Assembly (NCBI RefSeq): GCF_040706535.1 | Contig: NZ_JAPDRJ010000005.1 | Coordinates: 1 to 64,000, forward strand | Source of the DNA: Lentisalinibacter orientalis | GTDB taxonomy: Bacteria; Pseudomonadota; Gammaproteobacteria; Steroidobacterales; Woeseiaceae | Reading direction: 5' to 3' | Length of the DNA stretch: 64,000 nt | Part shown: positions 1 through 8,524 of the stretch, piece by piece | Numbering within the stretch: position 1 is the stretch's first letter | How the letters are laid out: each line of letters opens with the position of its first letter | Position numbers and translations under genes: made by a program | The notes under the pieces: model-generated | Database searches by the model: none | Told to the model about the DNA's origin: nothing | What the model saw: only the letters and a program-made list of their open reading frames with translations

Positions 1-184
1 CGGAGTAGCTGAAGCCGGGGGGCTGGCGATAACCGGAGTCGAGCTGCACGGTCATCGTGCAGGAACCGATCTCCGGGTCCAGGCTCAGCATCTTGTAACG
101 GTAGCCGCTGCCGAAGCCCGGGAGCGGCATGTTCTTGAAATGGACGTCGCGGTCGCAGAACGGTTCGATATGCGGTCTGGTCAT
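1..184 (-). CDS. Cupin-like protein, N-terminal fragment (runs off window)
   Basis: Only the first 61 codons are present; the gene continues past base 1. It starts at an ATG (182-184) with GGGAG seven bases upstream, 14 bases after the stop of the small gene at 199-465, so the two are probably co-transcribed. The visible part begins MTRPHIEPFCDRDVHFKNM and contains a stretch compatible with the first strands of a cupin-type barrel (GSGYRYKMLSLDPEIG). No metal-binding histidine cluster is visible yet, so the fold assignment is a weak inference and no function is given. Confidence 0.5.
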   Translation of the reverse strand, partial: MTRPHIEPFCDRDVHFKNMPLPGFGSGYRYKMLSLDPEIGSCTMTVQLDSGYRQPPGFSYS

Positions 185-198
185 GGCGCTCTCCCGGC

Positions 199-465
199 TC
201 AGTAGACGACTTTGTGCTTGCGGTCCGGCTTGACCGGCAGGTCGTGCTCGGGGATCTTCATGCGCTGATCGCCGTCCACGTTGAAGCCGTACTCCTGTAT
301 GCGCTGGAAGAATTCCTCGTACCACTGGTCCCGCGTGGGATCGAGGGCTTCCATCTCCGCGACGATTTTTCGGTAGCGTTCGTCCTGTTCCGCCACTTCT
401 TCTTCGAGCCACTCACGAACTTCCTTCGGCAGTTCGCGCTCGATGCGAGTGTTCCTGAATGTCAT
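199..465 (-). CDS. Small charged hypothetical protein (88 aa)
   Basis: The start is the ATG at 463-465, chosen because CGGAG lies about seven bases upstream; a longer reading frame extends to 645 but would overlap the neighbouring gene. The protein is acidic and mostly helical by eye (ELPKEVREWLEEEVAEQDER) with a polar C-terminus, no signal peptide and no membrane segment. I do not recognise the family. It precedes the cupin-like gene by 14 bases on the same strand, suggesting a two-gene unit in which it may be a small partner or subunit; this is inferred from position only. Confidence 0.6.
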   Translation of the reverse strand: MTFRNTRIERELPKEVREWLEEEVAEQDERYRKIVAEMEALDPTRDQWYEEFFQRIQEYGFNVDGDQRMKIPEHDLPVKPDRKHKVVY

Positions 466-583
466 GACTACTCCGGATCGCTCAGTGATTCGCAGCGGCC
501 GCCGCGGGCCGGGCACAGCATGCCGGACCGGCGCCGGGCTCCCTGCCCCCAGGTCTCCTTTTACCAGCCTCTGACGGGTCTTG

Positions 584-1315
584 TCACAGGCCGAGGCCGA
601 TGATGGCTGCGCCGCACAATCCGATGGCGCCGCCCGAGACGGCATGGGACCAATGGGTGAAGCGCCGCAGGCCGAGCTTCTCGCCGACGGTCTTCAGCCC
701 CCACAGACCCACCAGCACCGCGCCCACCATGGTGATGAGCGTAGCGGCACCGAAGACGCCGGTGACCAGTACGAGCCCGGCATAATTCTGCTGCGCGGCG
801 GGGTACATGAGCACGGGTATCAGCGCTTCGCAGGGGCCGAGCACGAAGACGATGAACAGCGCCAGCGGGGTGAGCGTCCTGCCGGCCTCCGCGTGCACGT
901 GGGCGTGCTCACTCGCATGCCGATGCTCGTGCAGGTGCTGGGTGCCGTCCGCATGCGTGTGCCAGTGAGTGTGCGGCCGGTTGCGCCAGGCGTGGCGCAC
1001 GCCCCAGATCATGTACAGCAGCCCGAAGACCACCAGCGCCCAGGCGGCCAGGTTGCCGCGCACGCCCTCCACCCATTCCAGCTGGGTCAGGGCGAGCCCC
1101 AGCGCGACGCCGACCAGGCCGATCAACACCGAGCCCATGACGTGGCCGAGGCCGCAGACCAGGGTAATCAGGCTGGTGCGTCGCGCGGACCAGCCGCGCG
1201 CCCGCGAGAGCATCACGAAGGGCAGGTAATGATCGGGCCCGAGGATGGTGTGGAGGACGCCGATGGTGGCGGCGGTTGCGGCCAGTGCCGCGATCTCCGG
1301 TGTAAACCAGTCCAT
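584..1315 (-). CDS. NicO/UreH-type metal permease with His-rich loop
   Basis: A 243-residue integral membrane protein with about six hydrophobic segments. The first helix carries HTILGPDH, matching the metal-site helix of the nickel/cobalt transporter superfamily (HoxN/RcnA/UreH type). Between the third and fourth segments lies a cytosolic-looking loop very rich in His (HTHWHTHADGTQHLHEHRH and more). The second half has a conserved LGPCEALIP helix. Such proteins move Ni2+ or Co2+ across the inner membrane; direction and metal cannot be read from sequence. Start ATG at 1313-1315 has a GGGAGGGG upstream. No hydrogenase or urease genes are nearby, so the client enzyme is unknown. Confidence 0.75.
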   Translation of the reverse strand: MDWFTPEIAALAATAATIGVLHTILGPDHYLPFVMLSRARGWSARRTSLITLVCGLGHVMGSVLIGLVGVALGLALTQLEWVEGVRGNLAAWALVVFGLLYMIWGVRHAWRNRPHTHWHTHADGTQHLHEHRHASEHAHVHAEAGRTLTPLALFIVFVLGPCEALIPVLMYPAAQQNYAGLVLVTGVFGAATLITMVGAVLVGLWGLKTVGEKLGLRRFTHWSHAVSGGAIGLCGAAIIGLGL

Positions 1316-1355
1316 GATGATTCACCCCTCCCGGGCGATAGGAATCATTGTATGC

Positions 1356-2231
1356 CTAAGCTTCCGTCGTGTCTGCCAGTCTCGCGATCAGGCTCGAGGT
1401 GTCCCAGCGCCGCCCGCCCATGGCCTCGACCTCGGCGTAGAACTGATCCACCAGGGCGGCCACCGGCAGCGAGGCGCCATTTCGGCGGGCCTCGTCCAGC
1501 GCGATGCCGAGATCCTTGCGCATCCACTCGACCGCGAAGCCGAAATCGAACTCGCCGTCCAGCATCGTCTCGTGACGGTTGTCCATCTGCCAGGACTGGG
1601 CGGCGCCCTGGCTGATGGCCTCCACCACGGCGCGGCCGTCCAGGCCGGCGCGGCGGGCGAAATCCAGCCCCTCCGCCAGGCCCTGCAGCAGCCCGGCGAT
1701 GCAGATCTGGTTGACCATCTTCGTGAGCTGGCCGGACCCGGCGGGACCCATCAGCCGACAGCGCCGCGCGTAGATGTCGATCACCGGCTCCGCCCGCTCG
1801 TAGACGGCCGGCTCCCCGCCCGCCATGACCGTCAGCGTGCCGTGCTCGGCCCCGGCCTGACCGCCGGAGACCGGCGCATCGAGGAACGCGGCACCCGCAT
1901 CGGCCGCCGCCGCGGCCAGTTCCAGGGCAAGCGCGGCGGACGCGGTGGTGTGGTCGATCAGGGTGCCGCCGCCGCCCAATCCGGCCAGTACGCCGTCATC
2001 GCCCAGTACCACGGCGCGGACGTCGTCGTCGTTGCCGACGCAGGTGAAGGCTATCTCGGTGCCCCGGGCGGCCTCGGCCGGCGTCGCAGCCGAGCGGCCG
2101 GTGTGTGTCTCGCACCAGCGGCGGGCCTTGTCGGCCGTGCGGTTGTAGACGGTGACGTCGTGACCCGCCCGCGACAGATGGCCGGCCATGGGGAAGCCCA
2201 TGACGCCCAATCCAATGAAAGCGATTCTCAT
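1356..2231 (-). CDS. NAD(P)-dependent 3-hydroxyisobutyrate dehydrogenase-family oxidoreductase
   Basis: A 291-residue beta-hydroxyacid dehydrogenase. The Rossmann motif GLGVMGFPMAGHL is at residues 7-19, the substrate-binding DAPVSGG at about 118-124, and the catalytic Lys in GQLTKMVNQ at residue 171. Length and motif order match the MmsB/GarR/GlxR family, which oxidises or reduces short beta-hydroxy acids such as 3-hydroxyisobutyrate, tartronate semialdehyde or glyoxylate. The exact substrate is not determined. It is transcribed alone, divergent from the DUF3604 gene; the 134-bp gap between them should hold both promoters. Confidence 0.85.
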   Translation of the reverse strand: MRIAFIGLGVMGFPMAGHLSRAGHDVTVYNRTADKARRWCETHTGRSAATPAEAARGTEIAFTCVGNDDDVRAVVLGDDGVLAGLGGGGTLIDHTTASAALALELAAAAADAGAAFLDAPVSGGQAGAEHGTLTVMAGGEPAVYERAEPVIDIYARRCRLMGPAGSGQLTKMVNQICIAGLLQGLAEGLDFARRAGLDGRAVVEAISQGAAQSWQMDNRHETMLDGEFDFGFAVEWMRKDLGIALDEARRNGASLPVAALVDQFYAEVEAMGGRRWDTSSLIARLADTTEA

Positions 2232-2365
2232 CGCGGCCCGCCCCGGCAGTGAGACACGGCCTCACACTACTTGCGGACACTACCGCCAGCAATCGTGGAC
2301 TTGCCGGACGGGACACGAGGCCCTAATGTCGGGACCTGCAACCGGATCAGGCAGTGGGGGACATA

Positions 2366-4645
2366 ATGAAGAGATTCCTGATCGCCGTCGTCGTCGTGAT
2401 GGCCGCCGCGCTGGGCCTGCTGTTCGCGGCGGGCAAGGGCTGGCTCGGCGAACACGAGGGGCCGGGCATCATCACCGACCAGCGCGTGCCGCCGGAGGCC
2501 GTCGAGGAACGCATCGCACGCCAGGCCGAGGCCATGGAGTCCGCCGGCGCCCCGACCGACAAGCAGATCCTGTTCGGCGACCTGCACGTGCACACCACGC
2601 TCTCCTTCGACGCCTTCCTGAGCAGTCTGCCCCTGATGAACGGCGAGGGAACCAAGCCGCTCGCCGACGCCTGCGACTTCGCCCGCTACTGCTCGGCGCT
2701 GGACTTCTGGTCCATCAACGATCACGCAGAGGCCTCCACCCCGCGGCGCTGGCAGGAGACGGTCGAATCCATCCGCCAGTGCAACGCGGTCGCCGGCAGC
2801 GGACCGGCGCCCGACACGGTGTCGTTCCTCGGCTGGGAATGGACCCAGGTGGGCAGCACGCCGGACAACCATTACGGCCACAAGAACGTGATCCTCCGCG
2901 ACCTCGAGGACGACAGGATTCCGCCCCGGCCGATCAACTCCGGCGGCGTCGCCCGCGAGGCACTGGGCGGCATCTCGGTGACGGCCCGCGCCTACCTCAT
3001 TGCCCTGGAGCCCTCCAAGCGCATGCTTGACTTCGCCCGCTACGTCGAGGAGCTGCGCAGCGCCGACGACTGCCCCATGGACGTGCCCACCACGGAGCTG
3101 CCGGCCGACTGCCGGGAGAGCGCCGAGACCCCGGCGGAGCTGTTCGAGCGGCTGCGCGCCCAGGGCCACGAAGCCATGGTCATCCCCCACGGCACCACCT
3201 GGGGCTTCTATACACCCGCAGGCTCCGACTGGGACAAGCAGCTCGAAGGCGACATGCACGACCCGGAGCTGCAGTCGCTGATCGAGGTCTTCTCCGGCCA
3301 CGGCAATTCCGAGGAATACCGGCCCTGGCGGGCGATCCGTTTCGACGACCAGGGCAGGCCGTACTGCCCGGAACCGGTGGAAGGTTATCTGCCCTCATGC
3401 TGGCGGGCCGGCCAGATCATCGAGTCCCGCTGCCTGGAGGCCGGCGAGAGCGCGGAGCTCTGCGAGGAGCGCGCGGCCATGGCCCGCCAGGACTACGTGA
3501 ATACGGGCATCGGCGGTCACCTCGTGGTGGGCGGCGAGACCGGCGCCGACTGGCTGGATGCCGGCCAGTGCACCGACTGCTACCTGCCCTCGTTCAACTA
3601 CCGTCCCGGCGGCGCCGTGCAGTACATCATGGCGCTGACCAACTTCGACGACCCGGAGGCGCCGCGCCGGTTCCGTTTCGGCTTCATGGCCTCCAGTGAC
3701 AACCACCGTGCCCGGCCGGGCACCGGCTACAAGGAGTTCTTCCGCGCGGGTATGGCGGACCCCACCGGCGGGCGCGACGAGCAGGTGCGTTCGATATTCG
3801 GCCCGCCGGCCGGCGAACCCCTGCCCTATTCCCGGGCCGTCGACTTCGAGGGGCGCTTCGAGGTGCCGGACAACCTGCTCGAGACGGACTCGCCGGTGCA
3901 GACGGTGGACCTGCAGCCGTTCCGGCTGGCGGAATCCGAGCGCCAGGCGTCGTTCTTCATGACCGGCGGCCTCATCGCCGCCCACGCCGGCGGCCGGGAC
4001 CGCAACGCGATCTGGGACGCCATGGAGCGCCGGGAGGTCTACGGCACCAGCGGCGACCGCATCCTGCTCTGGTTCGACCTGCTGCAAGGCGACGGCAGCG
4101 AGCTGCCGATGGGTGCCGAGACCGAGATGACCGCGCCGCCGGTCTTCCGCGTGCGCGCCGTCGGCGCCTTCAAACAGAAGCCGGGCTGCCCCGACTTCGC
4201 CACCAACGCGCTCACGCCGGAGCGGCTGGAGGCCATGTGCCGCGGCGAGTGCTACAACCCCTCCGACGAGCGCAAGCTGATCACGCGCATAGAGATCGTG
4301 CGCATCCTGCCCCAGCAGGAACCCGGCGAGGCCGTGGAGCCGCTCATTCAGGATCCCTGGAAGGTGCACGAGTGCATCCCGGACCCCGCCGGCTGCACCG
4401 CCACGTTCACGGACGAAGAGTATCCGGGCATGGCACGGGACGCCCTGTACTACGCACGTGCTATAGAGTCGCCGAGCCCGGCGGTCAACGCCGGCGGCGT
4501 ACGCTGCGAGTACGACGAGGACGGGCGCTGCATCGCGGTCAACCTGTGCTACGCGGACGACCGCACGCCGCCCGACGACGACTGCCTGGCCATGAACGAG
4601 GAACGGGCGTGGTCGTCGCCGATCTTCGTCGACTGGGGCGGCTGA
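2366..4645 (+). CDS. Exported DUF3604 family protein
   Basis: A 759-residue protein. The ATG at 2366 is preferred over the in-frame GTG at 2354 because GGGGGA lies just upstream of the ATG. The N-terminus (MKRFLIAVVVVMAAALGLLF) is a signal peptide or membrane anchor, so the rest is periplasmic or outside. Near residue 75 FGDLHVHTTLSFDAF and later FWSINDHAE recall metal-binding His/Asp motifs of PHP-type hydrolases, to which DUF3604 is distantly similar. Further motifs include MASSDNHRARPGTGYKEF and a Cys-rich C-terminal third that could form disulfides. The biochemical function of the family is unproven. It precedes the TonB receptor gene on the same strand, 465 bp away, so is probably a separate transcript. 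Confidence 0.8.
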   Translation: MKRFLIAVVVVMAAALGLLFAAGKGWLGEHEGPGIITDQRVPPEAVEERIARQAEAMESAGAPTDKQILFGDLHVHTTLSFDAFLSSLPLMNGEGTKPLADACDFARYCSALDFWSINDHAEASTPRRWQETVESIRQCNAVAGSGPAPDTVSFLGWEWTQVGSTPDNHYGHKNVILRDLEDDRIPPRPINSGGVAREALGGISVTARAYLIALEPSKRMLDFARYVEELRSADDCPMDVPTTELPADCRESAETPAELFERLRAQGHEAMVIPHGTTWGFYTPAGSDWDKQLEGDMHDPELQSLIEVFSGHGNSEEYRPWRAIRFDDQGRPYCPEPVEGYLPSCWRAGQIIESRCLEAGESAELCEERAAMARQDYVNTGIGGHLVVGGETGADWLDAGQCTDCYLPSFNYRPGGAVQYIMALTNFDDPEAPRRFRFGFMASSDNHRARPGTGYKEFFRAGMADPTGGRDEQVRSIFGPPAGEPLPYSRAVDFEGRFEVPDNLLETDSPVQTVDLQPFRLAESERQASFFMTGGLIAAHAGGRDRNAIWDAMERREVYGTSGDRILLWFDLLQGDGSELPMGAETEMTAPPVFRVRAVGAFKQKPGCPDFATNALTPERLEAMCRGECYNPSDERKLITRIEIVRILPQQEPGEAVEPLIQDPWKVHECIPDPAGCTATFTDEEYPGMARDALYYARAIESPSPAVNAGGVRCEYDEDGRCIAVNLCYADDRTPPDDDCLAMNEERAWSSPIFVDWGG

Positions 4646-5110
4646 GCGCCCGCCCCGCCCGCGGCGTAACCTGACCGTTTGTTGCCTGGACACCACAGCA
4701 TTCTGCGCGGACCGGCTGCCGGTTGGCCCTTCCTCCACTCGTCGCGGCGACGCTACAAGCCTGCCCGTGGCCGCACGGGCTTCCGCGGCCGCGCCACGGC
4801 ACGTGCGGTCGGTTACCGCTGAAATCTCCTAGAAACAATTCCTTGTGACGGGATTGTGACAGCGTTTCCAGCTCGTGCCGTCGAGCGCTCGCCGGCACGG
4901 CTGCGGGACCCTCCGGTATCGTGTAAACCCTTTATTGCGGCTGCATTTTCAGTGCGCTAGATTTGGCGCAGCCTGGTCCGGCGGCGCCGTGCGCGCCTGT
5001 GTGGGGGCCGGGCCTGTTCCGGAGCAATCAAACCTTCACATTCTTACCCTAGAATCCCGCGGCTCTACATAAACAGGGGCGCAAGAACCCCAAGATCGGA
5101 GACAGTAGTG
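4646..5110 (+). other. Long intergenic region upstream of TonB-dependent receptor
   Basis: No convincing gene is present in these 465 bases. The second half is less G+C-rich than its surroundings. Two direct copies of TTGTGAC (4843-4849 and 4854-4860) lie 11 bases apart, one helical turn, and could bind a regulator. A TAGAAT hexamer at 5050-5055 could be a -10 element but lacks a clear -35. The receptor gene's ribosome site (CGGAG) is at 5097-5101. No terminator hairpin was recognised behind the DUF3604 gene. Confidence 0.4.
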
Positions 5111-8100
5111 ATGCTAAATATCGACTCGCCTAGCAGGGTCCCATGGCTGTGGCGCAACATCGTCCGTGCCTGGGTCGCTGCCCTACTCATCGTCATGGTC
5201 CCTGTTGCGGGATTCGCACAAGAAACCACCTCGAACATCCGCGGCAAGGTCGTCGACGAGACCGGCGCGCCGGTCGCGGGTGAGGCCGTCACCATCGAGG
5301 ACCTGCGCAGCGGCGTCTCGCGCACCCTGACCACCGACGCCAACGGCCTGTTCCTGGCCACCCGGCTCCTGCCCGGCGGCCCGTACGAGATCGCGGTCCG
5401 CGGCCAGTCCACCGAGGTGTCCAGCATCAGCCTCGGTGATACCTACTCACTCACGGTCGCGCTTCGGTCGGAAGCCGAGATGGAAGAGATCGTGGTGATG
5501 GGCCAGGCGCTGCAGTTCGTGGACGTCGCGTCGGGGCCGGCCGCCACCTTCAACGTGGCCGACCTGGAGAGTGCCGTGTCGTTCAGCCGTGACATCTCCG
5601 AGGTCTACGGCATCGATCCGCGCATCATGATCGACAACGACGAAGACGGCTTCGGCGTGAACTGCGCCGGCAAACACCCGCGCTTCAACAACATCACGCT
5701 GGACGGCATCAGCCAGACCGACCGCTTCGGCCTGAACGAGAACGGCTACGCGACGGCGACGGGCATGCCCTTCCCCTACGATTCCATCGAGCAGATCGCG
5801 GTCGAGCTCGCTCCCTTCGACGTGACCTACGGCGGCTTTTCCGCCTGTAACATCAACGCGGTCACCAAGTCGGGCACGAACGAGTGGCAGGTGGGCGCCT
5901 TCTACGAGTTCTCCAACAACGACCTGCGCGGCGACACCGTTGCGAATGATCCCAACGACTACAGCCGCCCGAGCTACGACAAGACCTACATGGGCTTCGA
6001 TCTCGGCGGCCCGATCATCAAGGACAAGCTGTTCATCTTCGCCGCCTACGAGGAGTCCGAGGAGCCCCGCTTCCTGGCGCGCGGCTTCGCCGGTTCCGGT
6101 AACGGTGAAGAGCGTCCCTGGCTGAGCGAGACGGACTACAACCGCATCGTCGACATCGCCCAGAACGTCTACGGCTATGATCCGGGCGGCCAGCCGAGCG
6201 ACGGCATCCAGGAGGCCGAGAAGTACATGGTGCGGCTCGACTGGAACATCAACGACCGCCACAACGCGGCCGTTATCTACAACTACTTCGACGGCTTCCA
6301 GGACCGCGATTCCGACGGCGACGACGACGAGTTCGAGTTCTCGAACCACTTCTACGTCAAGGGTGCGGAGTTCGAGACCTACACCGCCAAGCTGTGGTCC
6401 CAGTGGACGGACAACTTCTCCACCGAGATCTTCTACAGCGCCAGCGAGATGAACGACTCGCAGGTGACGGTGGGTCCGAAGGACTTCGCCGACATGCAGA
6501 TCAGCATCGGCGGCCGTGACGGCACCGTCTATCTGGGTGCAGACGACTCCCGTCAGGCCAACCAGCTGAACACGGAGTCGAGCTATCTGCGTATCGCCGG
6601 TAACTATTTCATCGGCGACCACGTGATCACCGCCGGCTACGACCGGGAGGAACTGGAGATCTTCAACCTCTTCGTCCAGCACTCCAACGGCGGCGAGTAC
6701 GACTTCTTCGACGATTCCGGCGACAACCCGGCGTTCTGCGCCGCGCTGACCGCCCAGGAGCGCTTCGACAACGCCGACTGCGACCTTTCCGGCATGGACC
6801 GATTCGAGCTGGGCCGCCCGAGCCGTATCTATTACGGCAGCGGCGGCGGCACCAATGTCGCGGCCGATGCGGGGGCGAACTTCAGCAACGTGCTCAACTC
6901 GCTGTACCTGCAGGACGAGATCTTCTTCGACGAATGGGGTCTGACGGTCACGGCCGGCCTGCGCTACGAGTGGTTCACCAGTGACGACCGTCCGCGCTTC
7001 AACCAGACCTTCTTCGAGGCCAACGGCATCCGCAACGACGCCAACATCGACGGTCTGGATCTGATCATGCCGCGTCTCGGTTTCAACTGGGAGGTGCGTA
7101 ACGACCTGACCCTGCGCGGCGGTGTCGGCCTGTACTCCGGCGGCAACCCGAACGTCTGGATCTCCAACGCCTGGAGTAACGACGGCCTGACCAACGCCCA
7201 GTTCCAGCTGAATAACTTCGGCGGCGCGCTGAGCGTGATCCCGGGCTCTGACGGCTTCACGCCGCTGTCCGGCGAGGGACGGCCCGGCTTCGACGTACCC
7301 CAGTCGCTGGTGGACGACGTGCTGGCGGTCTCCGCGGCCGATGCCAACGACTCCTTCCTGGTCCTGATCGACCCCGAGTACGATCAGCCCAGCGAGTGGA
7401 AGTGGGCCTTCGGCGGTACCTGGGACACGCCCTGGTATGACATCCAGATGGACTTCGACTTCCTGCACACGCGGGGTAATGATCCGGCCTACTACGTGGA
7501 TCTGTCGCAGAGTGTGGTCGGCCAGACGCGTGCCGGCACCCCGATCTACGACTACACCACCGGTCGGGACAACTTCATGCTGACGAACTCGGACGAGAAC
7601 CCGATCAGCAATACCGTCTCCGTGGTGTTCCGCAAGGACTTCGACTGGGGTCTGGACGTGCTGTTCGGCTATGCCTGGACCGAGGCCGAGGACGTGAGTC
7701 CGATGACCTCCGCCGTGGCGGCGTCGAACTTCGACAACACCGCCCTGCTGGATATCAACAATCCCGAGGCGGCGAATTCGAACTACGTCGTGCCGCAGCG
7801 CTACACCCTGCGCCTGAACTACGCGAGGGCCTTCTTCGGCGACAACCTCACCGAGGTCACGCTGTACGGCTTCGTGAACAAGGGTCAGCCGCAGAGCTAC
7901 GCGATGAACTCCGGCGACCTGGAAGGCGACGGCTTCTTCGGCCGCCACCTGCTCTACATCCCGGCGGGACCGGCGGATCCGAACGTGGTGTTCGGTCCGG
8001 ACTTCGACCAGGAGGCGTTCTTCGCCTGGGTCGCCGACAAGGGCCTCGCCCCCGGCTTCACCGAGCGTAACGGCTACAACACGGGCTGGAGCACCCGCTT

Positions 8101-8374
8101 CGACCTGCGTGTCAGCCAGGACATCTCGCTGCCGGCCGGCTTCCGGGGTCGTGCGTATCTCAAGGTCTACAACCTCGGCAACCTGCTGAACGACGAGTGG
8201 GGCGAGATCGTGGACGCTCAGTTCTTCACTCCGGAGATCGTCGACGCCAGCGTGGACGCTCAGGGACGCTTCGTGTTCGAGGAGTTCAGCGACCGCTCCA
8301 TCGAGCGGACCTACATCAACCGCAGCCTGTGGGAAGCCCGCATCGGCGTCGACATCAAGTTCGGCGGCGACTGA
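5111..8374 (+). CDS. Oar-like TonB-dependent receptor with carboxypeptidase-regulatory domain
   Basis: A 1087-residue outer-membrane protein. A signal peptide ends near GFAQETTS. Residues about 40-120 form a carboxypeptidase-regulatory-like domain (RGKVVDETGAPVAGEAVTIE), followed by a plug domain and a long beta-barrel rich in Asp, Asn and aromatic residues. This architecture is that of Oar-type receptors, which are used for TonB-driven uptake or secretion of large ligands including peptides and proteins; the ligand here is unknown. ATG 5111 is used; a GTG three bases earlier is also possible, with CGGAG 9 or 6 bases upstream. A strong terminator follows at 8420-8451, so the gene is monocistronic. 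Confidence 0.85.
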   Translation: MLNIDSPSRVPWLWRNIVRAWVAALLIVMVPVAGFAQETTSNIRGKVVDETGAPVAGEAVTIEDLRSGVSRTLTTDANGLFLATRLLPGGPYEIAVRGQSTEVSSISLGDTYSLTVALRSEAEMEEIVVMGQALQFVDVASGPAATFNVADLESAVSFSRDISEVYGIDPRIMIDNDEDGFGVNCAGKHPRFNNITLDGISQTDRFGLNENGYATATGMPFPYDSIEQIAVELAPFDVTYGGFSACNINAVTKSGTNEWQVGAFYEFSNNDLRGDTVANDPNDYSRPSYDKTYMGFDLGGPIIKDKLFIFAAYEESEEPRFLARGFAGSGNGEERPWLSETDYNRIVDIAQNVYGYDPGGQPSDGIQEAEKYMVRLDWNINDRHNAAVIYNYFDGFQDRDSDGDDDEFEFSNHFYVKGAEFETYTAKLWSQWTDNFSTEIFYSASEMNDSQVTVGPKDFADMQISIGGRDGTVYLGADDSRQANQLNTESSYLRIAGNYFIGDHVITAGYDREELEIFNLFVQHSNGGEYDFFDDSGDNPAFCAALTAQERFDNADCDLSGMDRFELGRPSRIYYGSGGGTNVAADAGANFSNVLNSLYLQDEIFFDEWGLTVTAGLRYEWFTSDDRPRFNQTFFEANGIRNDANIDGLDLIMPRLGFNWEVRNDLTLRGGVGLYSGGNPNVWISNAWSNDGLTNAQFQLNNFGGALSVIPGSDGFTPLSGEGRPGFDVPQSLVDDVLAVSAADANDSFLVLIDPEYDQPSEWKWAFGGTWDTPWYDIQMDFDFLHTRGNDPAYYVDLSQSVVGQTRAGTPIYDYTTGRDNFMLTNSDENPISNTVSVVFRKDFDWGLDVLFGYAWTEAEDVSPMTSAVAASNFDNTALLDINNPEAANSNYVVPQRYTLRLNYARAFFGDNLTEVTLYGFVNKGQPQSYAMNSGDLEGDGFFGRHLLYIPAGPADPNVVFGPDFDQEAFFAWVADKGLAPGFTERNGYNTGWSTRFDLRVSQDISLPAGFRGRAYLKVYNLGNLLNDEWGEIVDAQFFTPEIVDASVDAQGRFVFEEFSDRSIERTYINRSLWEARIGVDIKFGGD

Positions 8375-8419
8375 TACCGGAGCGACTCACGCTCGACAAC
8401 CGCAGCATCGCTGCAAACC

Positions 8420-8451
8420 GAAGGGCGGCCCACGGGCCGCCCTTCTTTTTT
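8420..8451 (+). terminator. Rho-independent terminator of TonB receptor gene
   Basis: An 11-bp perfect stem, GAAGGGCGGCC (8420-8430) with GGCCGCCCTTC (8435-8445), a four-base loop CACG, and six T residues at 8446-8451. It lies 46 bases after the receptor stop codon. Confidence 0.93.
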
Positions 8452-8524
8452 GCACGGTCATCTGGGCAGCCGGCGGCGCTTCCATTACCCTCGGGGACCG
8501 GGCAACGCAGGGACCGCATCGATC

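Noticed and set aside
5447..7948. 833-codon open frame antisense to the Oar-like receptor
   Set aside because: Val/Arg/Gly-rich translation with no recognisable domain, produced by third-position G+C bias of the real gene on the plus strand.
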